From NCBI GenBank assembly GCA_008638375.1, contig VIRR01000536.1:124001-188000 (forward strand): 64,000 bases of DNA, read 5' to 3'. Made by a program: the position numbers and the translations under genes. Numbering within the stretch: position 1 is the first letter of the stretch; each line of letters starts with the position of its first letter. The notes under the pieces were generated by a model, which was not told the DNA's origin, did no database searches, and saw only the letters and a list, made by a program, of their open reading frames with translations. This DNA comes from Nyssa sinensis (taxonomy: Eukaryota; Streptophyta; Magnoliopsida; Cornales; Nyssaceae). Positions 24,437-35,733 of the stretch are shown in pieces.

Positions 24437-25120
24437 ATGTTTCCCAAGTATTGTTTCTATGACAAGTATTTCCCACAGTCAACTAGGAACCAAAAGATAG
24501 CGGAATTCGCAACCCTCACCCAGGGAAACATAATTGTTGAGGAATACGAGGCCAAGTTCATGGAGCTAGCTCGCTTCTCACCCCATACCATTGCCACTGA
24601 GAACCTAAAGGCTAGGAAGTTTGAAAATGGCCTGAAGGACAATATTAAGTACAGAATTGAGTCTTTTGAGCTTCCAACCTACAACGGGGTGGTGAATCAT
24701 GCCAAAATCTTTGAGAGGGTCGGGAATGCACTAGCCCAGAAGAAGGATAAAAAGAAGACTCGGACCGCTCCTCAACTAATAAAGAGGACTAAGACTGGGG
24801 CCAAGAGTGTAAACTCTGTGAATGAGGGGGGTAACACCAGCCAGAAGACTAAAGATAGCCCATTGTGCCCTACTTGTCAAAAACACCACTTTGTGCCTTG
24901 TCGACGTCATACTAGGGCTTGTTTTAGATGCTGGAAAACTGGCCACCTGGTCAAAGACTGCCCAGCACCAGACCAAGATGTCGGCGATGCCACAATTATA
25001 ACTTCATCAGCTACACCGAAACCTCAGACCTCGACAGCCAAAAATTTGTCGAGTATTCAACTTTTATTTGAGGCTGGATGGACCTCTATTGGTCAGCTAG
25101 GTACCCTATCTAATACTTAA
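24437..25120 (+). pseudogene. Ty3/gypsy gag, 5'-truncated
   Basis: The 227-residue open frame shows the gypsy capsid region near its start ('YFPQSTRNQKIAEFATLTQG', residues 11-30; 'YEAKFMELARFSPH', about 37-50), then a basic linker. A Cys-rich stretch (C144, C147, C155) follows, then a CCHC zinc knuckle C-x2-C-x4-H-x4-C at residues 162-175 for RNA binding. The capsid N-terminus that normally precedes 'YFPQS' is missing, so the true gag is truncated and the ATG used here is probably not native. No protease or polymerase follows. A purine tract and an LTR occur only 285 bases downstream, so pol was deleted. It fits a Tekay/Del-like chromovirus. Confidence 0.85.
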
Positions 25121-25391
25121 TTACTTTCTGATTATATGTCTTTGTCATTTAACTTGACTTTTAAGACCACTATGATATGTAGTAACAACCAAACGTATTA
25201 AATATGACTAAGGGTAAACAAGTAAGACGTAATCACGACAATAAGATGTAATTACAATAATAACTGTTAAGATATCGAGATAAATCACGAGTAAGACACG
25301 CAAATGTCCTAGATACCGATAATGAGAAAGAAAAAAGGGCAGAGTCTTATACTGACTAAGGACCCTTGAGTTTTGAGGACAAAACTCTTTT

Positions 25392-25404
25392 AAGGAGGGG
25401 AGAA
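25392..25404 (+). other. Polypurine tract before LTR B4
   Basis: AAGGAGGGGAGAA directly precedes TGTGACACCCCGAAC. It links the upstream gag to a family-B-like LTR and shows that family B is a Ty3/gypsy element. Confidence 0.85.
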
Positions 25405-25867
25405 TGTGACACCCCGAACTAGTTATTGATAATTAAGTCGCTAATTAAATATTAAGGACTTTAAGAAATAATATAATAGTTAAGAAAAAAAACTAGATCA
25501 AAACAAATAAATGCTACAAAATAATAAGACTTCGATTTATGAAATCAAAATATAAAGAAAATAAATGAGTAACACAAGCATATGAGGAAGAAAAGAAATA
25601 AAAAGAATGCAATAAAATAAAATTGGGATAAAATACAAATGCCAAACAAGACATAAAAAGAAAAAAGAAAGAAAATAGGCCAAAAGTGATGGCCCAAAAT
25701 CTTGATCCCAAGACCAAAAAGTGGGAAAAAACTAATGCCAAAAAAATTAACCAACTAGGTTACATCACTTTTGTGCTATATATCCCACTAGATATATATA
25801 TATAACCCATATAAAACCCCATTGCACCCTCCTCACATCCAATCAAATTACATGCAACACCTCATCA

Positions 25868-25899
<32 letters not shown>

Positions 25900-28520
25900 G
25901 CTACATGTGATATGCGTAGGAGGGAAGGAAGTCAAAATTGACTTAGTGCATGTGTGAGTGTGAGTGCAGCTAGAAAGAGAGAATTGTAGAGAGAGAAAGA
26001 AGAAGAAGATGTAGAGAGAGAGAAGAAGAAAACTTGCATGTAAGCACTGGTCAAGGCATAAGAAGCCTAAAGGACTCAAAACCAAGTAAGAAGGAGGGAG
26101 AGATCCACTGCCCAAAGGTAAAAACACCTAAGCTAGATGTTTCTCTCTCTAGAAAAATAATGGTCGTAACTTACTATTGAATGGAAAATAAGTGCATGCA
26201 TGGCTTAGAAGTTGATATACCATGTTAGGGAATATAAGGAAACTGATTTAGGAGGCTCAGAACACCTTCAACAATAAACCCATACCTCATTCGCCATTGA
26301 TGACCACCAAGAATGTAGGTCTGAAACTACTGGCAAGAAACGTGATTTTGTGTATTGGGGCTTAAAATAGATGCCACAAGGAGCAAGAATCTATAAAGAC
26401 CATATTAGAAGAACCTAAAATGAGGAAGAAAAAAATGATTTGCAGGTTTTAGTCTAAGAACCCGACTTCATAAATCGAGCACCAACCTTGATTCTAAGAA
26501 TGGGGTTTTGAAGGTATTAGGATGCGGATCACAATAAGCCAAACCACACTAGTTTTGGTGAAGGAACGACCATGAACGAACTTAATATCCAGAACGGCCA
26601 TGAAACTTCAACTGAGCTATTGAGCTCAATTCGAACCCTAAGACCAACGCAAAAATCTCCCTTAGCGTTTAAAGAAAACAGGTCGAAAAGCTACCTAAAA
26701 TGGCACAAAATATAACTTGAAAAATCCTGCAAATTTGGGCAACAGTGATGGAGGTCGGGGAAGAAGATGAATAGTGCGGATCAGGTTTCGGGTTCGGGTC
26801 GGAACTCACCCAGCCTCACATACGGGTAAGTGGGATGGCATCATTTAAGGTTTTAGGTTTTAAATTTAAAAAAAATATGGGTCTATTTGGCTACATGGTT
26901 AGAGGCCTGATTTGGTAACCATGGTAGGAACAGGGATATCCTATCCCTGGATTTCTCCTTGTCCGCTGTTTGGCCAACTAAAAATCAGAAAAATAAAGGA
27001 GAGTCGCAGCCCCCTAGACTCGAAACAGAGACCTCACGCATGTAAAGATTCTAAACCCCACGCACGTGCCACTGTGCCACCGTGGCCCTTGTATATAAAT
27101 TGAAAAATATAAATATATATTATCAAATTAAATAATTAAATTAATTTAATCATGGTAAAATGTTCCATTACCCAAATAAAATAAAAAGGTAGTATATTTT
27201 TATTTTTTTCGATGTTCTGGACCCGATGGTTGGATCCGTTTTATGAGACGGGATCCCAAAAATTTAGACACGTAAAATGTAAAAATTACCATTTTACTCT
27301 TAATGATGCCCAAAGCCAAATGGAAGTTCAAGAAGGTCTAAATTGACTTTCTTCGACGTTCCGGACGGTGAGGTCCATATTATCAAATTAAGTACTGAAA
27401 AATAAGACACGTGAAAATGAAAATTTATTAAATTATTCCTAAGAGTCCGTCTTGACTACAAATAGTCCGATTTAAAAGAAATAAGGCCTATCCTAGAAAA
27501 TTAGGATTCACTCGGTCTAAGAATAAATTAAGAACACCAAATAGGTGGTGATTTAAGTTAAATATAGAATTAATTAGATTCTTCATAAATTGTTCTTAGG
27601 AACTACAAGGGAAAGGGAAAGGCACATTAATAGCGCCAACCCCGAGAATCAAGGTGAGTAATCCTGTACTTTGAAGTAAAGGTTTTAACTCCATGATTCC
27701 TGAAGTGTTTTAAGTTCAAAATTCCTATATTTACATAACTCGTGATTCAAATGTATTATTACTTCCATTTTTAAATACTATCTTGACATGTAAGTGAGCT
27801 TGTTTAAATTGCTGACTATTTATACGTTCGTACTGCAACATGTCTATTTAAATTCAAAATTTATATTAAATGCCTCTAAAAGTAAATGTTTTTCACTCTA
27901 GCCATGTTTTCAATATTCCTGAACGGCGTAATTAAATACTTTGAAGGTTATGTCTTAAATGTTCCTGAATTTTATGTTCCAAGTATTTTGAAGGCTCTAT
28001 TAAAATACTCATGAAAGTTTTGTCAAATGCTCTTGAAAAGCATCCATTTGAAAAAGTATGTTTTAAATGTTCTTGAAAAGCATCTACTTGGAGTTTATGT
28101 TTAAATGCTCTTGAATAGCATCTATCTGCAAAGAAATATTTTTAAACGTCTCTTGTTTGCAAACTAGTAATGCAAGATAATGGTGCATAAGCACTACAAC
28201 TATTTTGATCCTATGGGACTCAAAATCCTGTAAATGCCCGATAAAAGGTTTGTCCCCCCCAAGCATGAAATATCTCTACTGATCTGTTAAGCTTAGGGTC
28301 CAGTTCGAAATGGATTCTTCTATTAAAAAGTGAAAAGATGTTACGTTTAAAAATGGTAGAAGGTTTATCCCTCATTTTTCTAAACGTGATTTATATGTTC
28401 TATTTTCATGATCAAAGGATTTATGTTTTCATGATTAATGGTAGAAGGTTTTCGAACCCCCATTTACATGAAATGGGTTTTCAAATGGCCCTGCTTTTAA
28501 AATGTTAAAGGGTCACACCC
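25405..28520 (+). mobile_element. Family-B-like 3' LTR (B4), right end missing
   Basis: It starts TGTGACACCCCGAACTAG after the purine tract. Blocks shared with B1 and B2 include 'tggatccgttttatgagacgg', 'gactttcttcgacgttccgga', 'aaggtgagtaatcctgtactttgaagt' with 'ggttttaactcca', and 'gtccagttcgaaatggattc'. The usual end (GGGTCGTGACA) is absent, and similarity stops near 28520 where a foldback fragment begins. There is no partner 5' LTR, so the whole element is truncated at both sides. Confidence 0.75.
27015..27079 (-). other. tRNA-like A-box/B-box module, antisense in LTR B4
   Basis: On the minus strand TGGCACAGTGG (complement of 27069-27079) fits the pol III A box. GTTTCGAGTCTA (complement of 27015-27026) fits the B box, 42 bases downstream. 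It sits at the same LTR position and orientation as the module in B1 at 12239-12300. Confidence 0.45.
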
Positions 28521-28539
28521 CCTGTTCAAATGGCCCTTT

Positions 28540-28795
28540 TATTTATTTTATTTGTTATTTTTTTCAATTTTGACCAGTTTTTTAAACTTTTCTTAAAATT
28601 TTTATTATTATTTTATAAAGTAAGAGAGATTAGTGTAATTTCAAAAACTTCTGGCAGAGAAGTCAGTATAATTTTCAGAAACGTTATGAGAGGGGCGGTA
28701 TTTGTAGTTCAAAAATTTTTTGGAATGTCGTTATAATTATCATAAACTTCAAAGAAATCAATGTAATTTACTTTAAATATTTTAACAAAGAAAAA
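28540..28795. repeat. One arm of a foldback-type repeat
   Basis: AT-rich DNA with 'gagattagtgtaatttcaaaaactt', 'cagtataattttcagaaac' and 'atcaatgtaatttac' matches one arm of the full inverted-repeat element at 50003-50522 and the arm at 48540-48890. The other arm is missing. From here to 29060 nothing else is recognised. Confidence 0.55.
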
Positions 28796-29059
28796 TAGTA
28801 TTCAAGCTCCTATTACTTTCACTTGAATTTTGAAATATCAACTTTTTAATTATTAAAATTGTAGTTTTAAAAAACTAAAATATTAAAATGAGGAATGAAA
28901 ATACGAAATTGCTTAATAAAAATAGAGATAAGAGTGGTAAGTCATTTGGGATATTTAAAAAGTGAGGACAAGTTGAAACTCTTTTTTATTTATAAATTTA
29001 ATTGATCAACTTTATTTTTAAATTCAGATCCAATGATGATTAAGTGACATGTATTTTTT

Positions 29060-29197
29060 TTTTTTTGAAAAGGACAATTTGTTACCTCGATCTCAATCTT
29101 CCTATTTGCATTCACATGTGCCCCTGCTTGTGTAAACCTATTAGATGACCGACTCAACATTAATTTCAGTACCAGCTGAGCAAATCAATGTTGATCG
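29060..29197. repeat. 138-bp dispersed repeat, copy 1
   Basis: It is nearly the same as 39112-39246, sharing 'ctcgatctcaatcttcctattt', 'cacatgtgc' and 'cgactcaacattaatttcagta', and ends in 'caaatcaatgttgatc'. It abuts the truncated gag on its right. CAACATT/AATGTTG form a small inverted repeat. Origin unknown. Confidence 0.75.
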
Positions 29198-30750
29198 TGT
29201 GCCCATGTTCCTTGTGGAAATCACAATATTTGTTTTGATCTCTAGTGTCGGGGTTTTGATCTCTAGTGTCGGGGTTGTTCTTTAGTGGCTCTGGCCACTT
29301 CAAGTCCTCACAAGTTTGTATCCGTTGGAGTATATGAGTAAGGGAGGCATTCAAATGGGTGAAAGTTTCGTACCTTCCAGAATTAGGATTGTTCTAGGTT
29401 CTGGATGTCCTCCTCTTATCGGGACTCCTGACCCTCTTCTTAGTTGCGTTGGTCTCCCTCTTATGAACTTGATCATCCTTTTGAGCTTGTTCTTTCACTT
29501 TCTGGAAGGACATTTTTGTATCCTCCAGGTTTATGTATTTTCGTACTCGTTCCATGAGTGCCGCCATGTCGACAGGAAGATTCTTTGTCAAAGAATTTTG
29601 GAAGCGTCCAGGCCCTAGGCCAGAAGTAAGAGCTGCCACTAGAAAACTTGGACCGCAATCCGTTATCTCTATGAGCTTGGTATTGAAGCGAGCAATGTAC
29701 TCCCAAAGTGACTCTCATTTTGCTTGCTTTACGGTTAATAGGAATTCTGGTCCTTTCCTTAACTTCTTACTGGTTAGGAATCGATCAAGAAATCGCCTAC
29801 TGAGTTTATAGAAATTGTTGATCGATCCTTGGGGGAGGTTATGGAACCACTTCAGAGTGGTACCTTTGAGGCTCGTCGCGAAGGTTCGACACATGAAGGT
29901 GTCAGTGGCCCCATGTAGAGCCATTGTATGTTGGTAGTGAGATAGATGGTCCCCACGGTCTTCAGATCTGTCGTAGAAGGTGAACTTTGCGACAACGAAC
30001 TTTTTTGGCCGCTCCTCTGTCATTATGGCAGAGGTGAATGGCGTGGAAAACCTCCCGAGCAACTTTCCCAGTTCATTTTGCTCTAGAGGGGCCTGGATCC
30101 CTCTAGTAAAGACAGTCTATTCCTGGGAGTCTACTATCTCTTCTGTCCTTTGAGGAACTCTGGACAGGATTGGTTGTGGGTTTGGGCCTCGTTGTTAACC
30201 CTATCTTGCACCTTCAGACCCTATATTCAGGGGATGAGTTTGTCCAATATTGGCAGGAGGACGTTGCCCACCGAAGGCTGGGGGAGCCGGTGCTTAAGGA
30301 AGTTGGAACTTTTGTGGCGCTGGATTAGCCTCAAAGCTGCTGGAGTTGGGATCCTCATTCTGCTTTGGTAATGGACAGTTGGGTGGAAAGCAGGCATCCC
30401 TCTCCCAACAGTTGTTGATGTCTGGGGGTTAACCCCTACATGAGTGGTACCATGGGGGTGTACCGACTGCTCGTTGGGAGAGTCTCCGCCCATGGTGGTA
30501 GTAGGAGGCTGAGCCCCTCCATTAGCAATGTTGGTAGGAGGAGGGTAGGGATATTGCTCCGCTGGTTCTAGGCCAAAGAAGCCAGAGCTTGGGACATGGC
30601 AACAAGTTGTTCTTGCATCTGATCGAATTGTCGTTGAATCCGATCAAGTTGCTGCTGTAAGTGATTAGGTGTTTGCCCCCTTCCTCTTCCAATAGGAGGC
30701 TGATTTCTGGAGTTTTGAGAACTCTTTCTAGGACGAAGATTGGTAATCAT
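29196..30750 (-). pseudogene. Degenerate Tat/Athila-type gag
   Basis: Reading leftward, several open pieces in different frames make one decayed gag. The N-terminal piece (30750-30568) has a Gln-rich stretch 'QQQLDRIQRQFDQMQEQL'. A linker follows (30493-30227). The retrotransposon gag domain (30062-29715) contains 'HLSHYQHTMALHGATDTFMC' and 'WFHNLPQGSINNFYKLSRRF'. The helical continuation lies at 29639-29394 in a shifted frame, and the C-terminal part with 'KYCDFHKEHGHT' at 29250-29190. At least two frameshifts and several stops break it. A 'NPDTRDQ' heptad is duplicated at about 29235-29275. The primer site of the element lies just upstream (30829-30847), and pol is missing to the left, where the 138-bp repeat starts. 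Confidence 0.8.
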
Positions 30751-30828
30751 TGCCTTTTTAGAAAAAAAAAAAAAAAGGACAAAGGATTTGTTGCTTTTGA
30801 ATAAGAAAGTTAGTAGGAACGATTGTCG

Positions 30829-30847
30829 TTCCTACAGACGGCGCCAA
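30829..30847 (-). other. Primer binding site region of the minus-strand element
   Basis: On the minus strand the sequence reads TTGGCGCCGTCTGTAGGAA, the conserved start of the internal region of Tat/Athila-like gypsy elements. It sits five bases after an LTR-like end (...GTGCAACA at 30853) and just before the gag relic. Confidence 0.8.
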
Positions 30848-30852
30848 ACTAA

Positions 30853-31200
30853 TGTTGCACTTTCTGATCAGTGGGGCTTCCGTTCTTCGTCACCTGTCAA
30901 GAACTCAAAATCAAAGGGTCACCGGGTAAGCTCCGATGATAGCAGCTCCAATGATAAAGTCAGTAAATTAAAAAGACCGCAATTGAAAGGAATTAATTGA
31001 ATGTAATTTGAAAATGTACCTTAGGGCTTTATATATAGACTGCAGATTTTCTAAGTTGAATAGGATTCGGAGTCGTAGAAATAGGGATATGGAGATATCC
31101 GAAAATAGTAGTTGCCATGTTGAACTTTGTTTCCTTATTCTAAAGTTGGTAGGATATCGAAAGCGATGACCAATTCGGGACCCCTTCTTATAGATACTTA
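30853..31200 (-). mobile_element. Partial LTR of the minus-strand gypsy element
   Basis: It begins TGTTGCAC on the plus strand, the reverse complement of an LTR end. The right limit is not visible. A TATATATAG lies on the plus strand at 31033-31041, and the block at 31105-31170 matches family C (24172-24237) in the plus orientation. The segment may therefore be a junction of two LTRs. Confidence 0.4.
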
Positions 31201-32319
31201 TTCTGCTCTAGAGGTAGGCTTAGAGATCTTGGGTCATTCCGAACAAAGAAGTTCTGAACCCCATGTATCTGTTTGTACTGGATAAAAGAGTCTTTCTTGG
31301 TCTGTATATGTAAGTGCTCTGTACACACACGTGTTATGTTTGAATTGGTCTGTCACTTTATGGCCCATCAATTTTTATATCAAATCGACATATGCTTACA
31401 TAGCATATATTTCACTAATTTGTTTAGATTACCGCTAGTCAATCAACCCTACTATTTTTTTTATTTCACTCTTTTATGTCGATATTGCCTTTATCAGCCT
31501 TGTTCCTTTATCACAATAATATCTTGTAACAATCACAATTCACTTTCACATATTCACTATACCTGGTGTGCAACTCATTATGCAGTATTCTAAAAGTGTA
31601 TTTTAAAATTCTCTTTTGACAAAATTTACAAATCATTTTGTAAAATAGAATATAAATGAATCTACTCACAAAAATATGAATTAGTTACTCAAAGCTTCTA
31701 TAGTGTTGTTTGTGCTCTCTTTATTATAACAATTATACTCTCTTTATATATTTTTCCAATATATATCTATGATAAAAAAAATGACATTTTTATATAGATA
31801 GTATAACTCAATTGAAATTCACATTAAACTAGCTAATCAGATTCTTGCAATACCTATACAAGCTCGGACGATTGGATGCATTCTAATGATTTTAGATATT
31901 ACAAAAAGTATCAAAGATATGTGTAACATTAAGTGAAAGATCTTATCAAAACCACCTATGATAGGTACATACATACTATTTGTATTTATACCTTTTAGAT
32001 AGAATATTTGTAAAATATTCACGTTGATTTCAAAAATAGTCTATCGTTTAAAGTATGTTTTTTTTAATTTAGTTTGATTGTTGTGGAAGTTTTCATGAAA
32101 ATAGTACAAAGAGTACATAGATTCAATTAAGTTATTAATTACAAAATTAAATAAATTTTTAAAATAAATTATCAAATACAAATAATTTAAAAAGTTTAAA
32201 ATAATTATATTAATTATTCTTGAGTTATTTGATAATTATATAAATCTCACATGTGTTTTTTAAAATTATATTAATTTTTCATTTATTATATTAAAAATAT
32301 AAAAAGAAAATTTCTATAC
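31201..32319. other. AT-rich region without recognised genes
   Basis: No gene is recognised here. 31270-31600 contains a chance open frame without domain features. The rest is AT-rich with short homopolymers. A faint similarity links 'gtctgtcactttatggcccatcaat' (about 31350) with 24350-24375, next to family C. Confidence 0.5.
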
Positions 32320-32632
32320 AAAATTCGTTATTGACAATGTCAAGATTTAATCAAATTTTTTTATATGACAAAAATATATTTATATATTACACTGACTTCC
32401 TCTTATCTTTTTTATAATTATGAAATTTTTGTTATAACTATTAGAAATCATGGTAAAAATTAATGTAAATATTTTTAAAGTAAAATATTAAATTTATATA
32501 TATATATATATTTGTTAATATCTGTCTTTCAATAATTCTAAAAATATAATCAATATAATTTAAAAGAATTTTAAAAAAAAAAGTATAACTATAATTATCT
32601 CAAAAAAAATCTACATATAATTTTTCTTACCA
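32320..32632. repeat. AT-rich dispersed repeat, copy 1
   Basis: The same sequence, interrupted by two insertions, occurs at 41120-41815. Shared blocks include 'acaaaaatatatttatatatta', 'taattatgaaatttttgttataactatta', 'gttaatatctgtctttcaataa' and 'taattatctcaaaaaaaat'. Function and class unknown. Confidence 0.65.
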
Positions 32633-32849
32633 ATTGATAAGACATTGCCGACCTAGAATTGATTTGATTTGAGTCTTCACGGGTCGTTTTTCAAAAGCTG
32701 TCATTTTCTTTTCTTGTGATGATCATGCCTTTTATTAAAGTTGATTCTTCTTTTTGACAATTGGTCACCGAAAAAGCTGCATGTTTGCTATGAGGATTGC
32801 TAAATAAATTCGCACTGGTCGAGCCATCTTGATTTTATTGGTGTGTAGG

Positions 32850-33000
32850 ATTGACACGTTCGATCACCATTATTTCATTACTGCGTGGTGTTCACGTGCC
32901 AAAAACGTGAACACAGTGCACCTTACATTCAATTACCGTAATTTCATTGATGCGTAATGTTTACGCGTCAAACGAGTGAAGACCACGCACCAATAAAATT
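32850..33000. repeat. Duplicated 66-bp segment with hairpin and G-box
   Basis: Two diverged copies contain 'attatttcattactgcgtggtgttcacg' and 'cgtaatttcattgatgcgtaatgtttacg'. The first contains a perfect 10-bp inverted repeat GTGTTCACGT/ACGTGAACAC (32888-32897 and 32905-32914) and a CACGTG G-box (32893-32898). Confidence 0.55.
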
Positions 33001-33783
33001 GAAATGATTAGAATGAAAATATTTGTGAAGTGACCAGTGTCAAGTCCTATTTGATCTTCCAACATGGGTGAGCATAGGCCCAATTCTTGGGTGATCAGAA
33101 GTTTAAGTCTAATGTGGGATGGGACTCTTAAATAGTAAAGTCTTTTCCGTGCAGAAGGTTTTAAAACTAGTTTAGTTGTTTGAATTAGATTTAATTAAAT
33201 ATTTATTTAATATGGATTCCTAAGTATAAAAATATATAAAGATTGTTAATTTATTAAATTCAATTCCAACTTGATTTCTTAAATTAAATGTAATTCGATA
33301 TTTTATTTGTCTCATAAAATGAGTCTCTTTTAAAAAAAATTAATTTTTAAAAAGACAACCATTTAATGTTTTTATACTTGAAAAAAATATATATATTTAT
33401 CAAACTAACTTACTTTCACATTAAATAATACATTCACGTTGAATTGGTGAAAAAAATAATTTAAAAATTTCACAAGACTTTATACATTGATTTTTTAAAA
33501 TAGACTCATATTTTGGGATATTTTAAAATAAAATAAGAAACTCTTAAATTAAAGCGTAAAAAATACTTTATAAAAAATTAAATTTCTTAAAATTGACTCG
33601 ATTACGTACTAATCTAAAATTATGTTAAAAAATTAATAAATTAAATTTAAATATAATTTAAAATTTATTTATTTTAATAAATTAAATTTAAATAATTCAT
33701 TATTTAATTCCACTCATTTATAGTCTCGTCTGCGTAATTTTCTCCTTCAATCATTTTACTTTAAAAGAGAAAAGTGTAGCCCA

Positions 33784-34072
33784 ACACACACCGCGTTCAC
33801 CCTGCGTTTAACCTGACCAAAGCAATGAGTATTCCTGACCTGAATAAGCCTGTCCTTGAAATTACCAACCATTTTCCACCTGATGTCTCCGGTCGCACTA
33901 TTGATTATCATACATTCATCTCACCATTGACACACAGCGTTCCCCCCGCGTTTTACCTGACAAAGCAACGAATAGTCTTGACGTGGATAAGTCCCGTCCT
34001 TCAAATTACCAACCACCTTCCACCGGATGTCTCAGGTCGCACTATTGATTATGACACATTCATCTCACCATT
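33784..34072. repeat. 144-bp tandem duplication
   Basis: There are two copies offset by 144 bases, for example 'ttgattatcatacattcatctcaccattga' at 33901 and its partner at 34045. The offset is a multiple of three, so a 104-codon plus-strand frame (33825-34139) stays open through both copies and shows 'PPDVSGRTIDY' twice. Because the DNA upstream and downstream looks like promoter sequence, a non-coding repeat is more likely than a gene. Confidence 0.8.
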
Positions 34073-34139
34073 GAGACACCGCCGCGTGTCAGTCAACATC
34101 AGAACCTATCAATTCTTGCAGCGGCTTCTTCTTCCCTAA

Positions 34140-34319
34140 GTAGCCATCACCCCCTGATTAGCCCTCCCCAAAGAGAAGTTATTGCATGGCAAACTCGTAA
34201 TATCCGAATGAACCGAGACTTCTCAGAAAAATCACATCTCCTTTAGAACTATAAATGCCCAGTTGAACTAGTCCTTTCACCATTCCGATTTTAGTCCTTC
34301 CATGGCGTCTGTTTCTTGA
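34140..34319 (+). pseudogene. Promoter-like segment with beheaded gene start
   Basis: TATAAAT (34250-34256) is followed 46 bases later by an ATG in a good plant context, tcc-ATG-GCG (34302). The frame then reads M-A-S-V-S and stops at 34317-34319, exactly where the sequence changes to AT-rich DNA. The arrangement of TATA box, short C/T-rich leader and ATGGCG is that of a plant gene head. The rest of the gene is not found to the right, so the gene was truncated or only its 5' end was copied here. Its identity cannot be told from five residues. Confidence 0.35.
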
Positions 34320-35035
34320 AAAATATTTAGTATCGGAAAAAATTTATAATTATACGTATTAAATTCAGTCATGTAATATAAATAATATCGTAAAAATATT
34401 TTGATTTAATTAAATATCAGATTTTATAAAATAAAAAATTTTATTAGACTTTTTGATAGTCTTAAAAAAAATAAGAATAAGAAAATGGCAAGGAACTGGG
34501 TTCATATTATTGTTATAATAATGTATAATTAAAAGAATCAGTACAAATACCCAAAAAGAAACTACTTTGACAAAAGTGAGTGGTGGCATGATAAGGGGTT
34601 AAAGAAGGAGAATCAAAGCTAAAGCAAAAGCATATAATCATGTGACTGAGGGAGCTTTTGTTGTGAGAATGGAAAAATAGACGGAAATATTTGTTTATCC
34701 ATCACAAATATTTGTAAAAGAATTAGTACAAATACCCAAAAAGAAACTCATTTTATAACCTTCTTAGCATTTTTCTTTGACTATGAGTTTATCCATCACA
34801 AATATTTGTTTGATTTCTACTGCCCCTGAAAAATAAAACAATGGAAAAATAGACGGAAAAAATTTTAAAAACATGAAAAAAAAAATAGTTACATTTTGTT
34901 TTTAGAAAAAATTATAGTAAAGAGGAAAAAATGTATGAAGATTTTGTTTGATTTTAGTACTTTGAATATTGGAGAGTCATTGTCAGTTTGAATGTGGAAT
35001 ATTTTTATTGTGACTTAATTATCATGTAATATTTT
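34320..35035. repeat. Shuffled short duplications
   Basis: Segments recur in scrambled spacing: 'agtacaaatacccaaaaag' at about 34540 and 34727, 'tttatccatcacaaatattt' at about 34693 and 34789, and 'atggaaaaatagacggaaa' at about 34670 and 34841. No gene is seen. Confidence 0.6.
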
Positions 35036-35698
35036 TGTAATACCCCGACCTGGATTGGCACATATATCGAGGCAGTCGGGTCGGGCAACACTTTATCAAT
35101 GGTATTTAGAACTTTTGAACCTTATATCTTGTGAAATATTAACTGCATTGCATTGTCCAAATAGAAATCTTGCCCATGTATGAATAATGCCGGATCAGGA
35201 TAAGCGACCCGAAAACCAGTCTCGAAATGTGTGCACACGCGCAGCCATGCATGCATGCATACGTATACACATGCAACGTAATTAAATTAAAGTGCACGTA
35301 TGCAAATATGAATTGGGAAGAATATATGAAAACATATACGTATAATTATGTACATATATACGTATAAGTATAGGATAGTGTATATATATATATGCAAGTA
35401 TATATATATATGCAAGTATATATATATATATATTATTAAACTAAAACAAAAGAGAAAAGAAAGGAAACTAGTGGGCTGCCAAGGCAGCCGTGTGTGAGTG
35501 AGTATATATATATGTGTGTGTATACATATATATATATAATAATAATAATAATAAACTACCTAACCTAAACCAACCTAATGGGCATAGGAGTATGGGAGAA
35601 ATCTAAAAGGTAAGGTAGGCAATCAGAAGAGGTATGGAGCAGGTCAGAAAAGGAGAGGAGGAGAGGAAAAGAAGGGAGGAAGGAATGGGCATGATGTG

Positions 35699-35733
<35 letters not shown>

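Noticed and set aside
33825..34139. 104-residue protein with an internal repeat
   Set aside because: The frame stays open because the tandem unit is 144 bp. No known domain is seen, and the following TATA box and ATG suggest promoter DNA.
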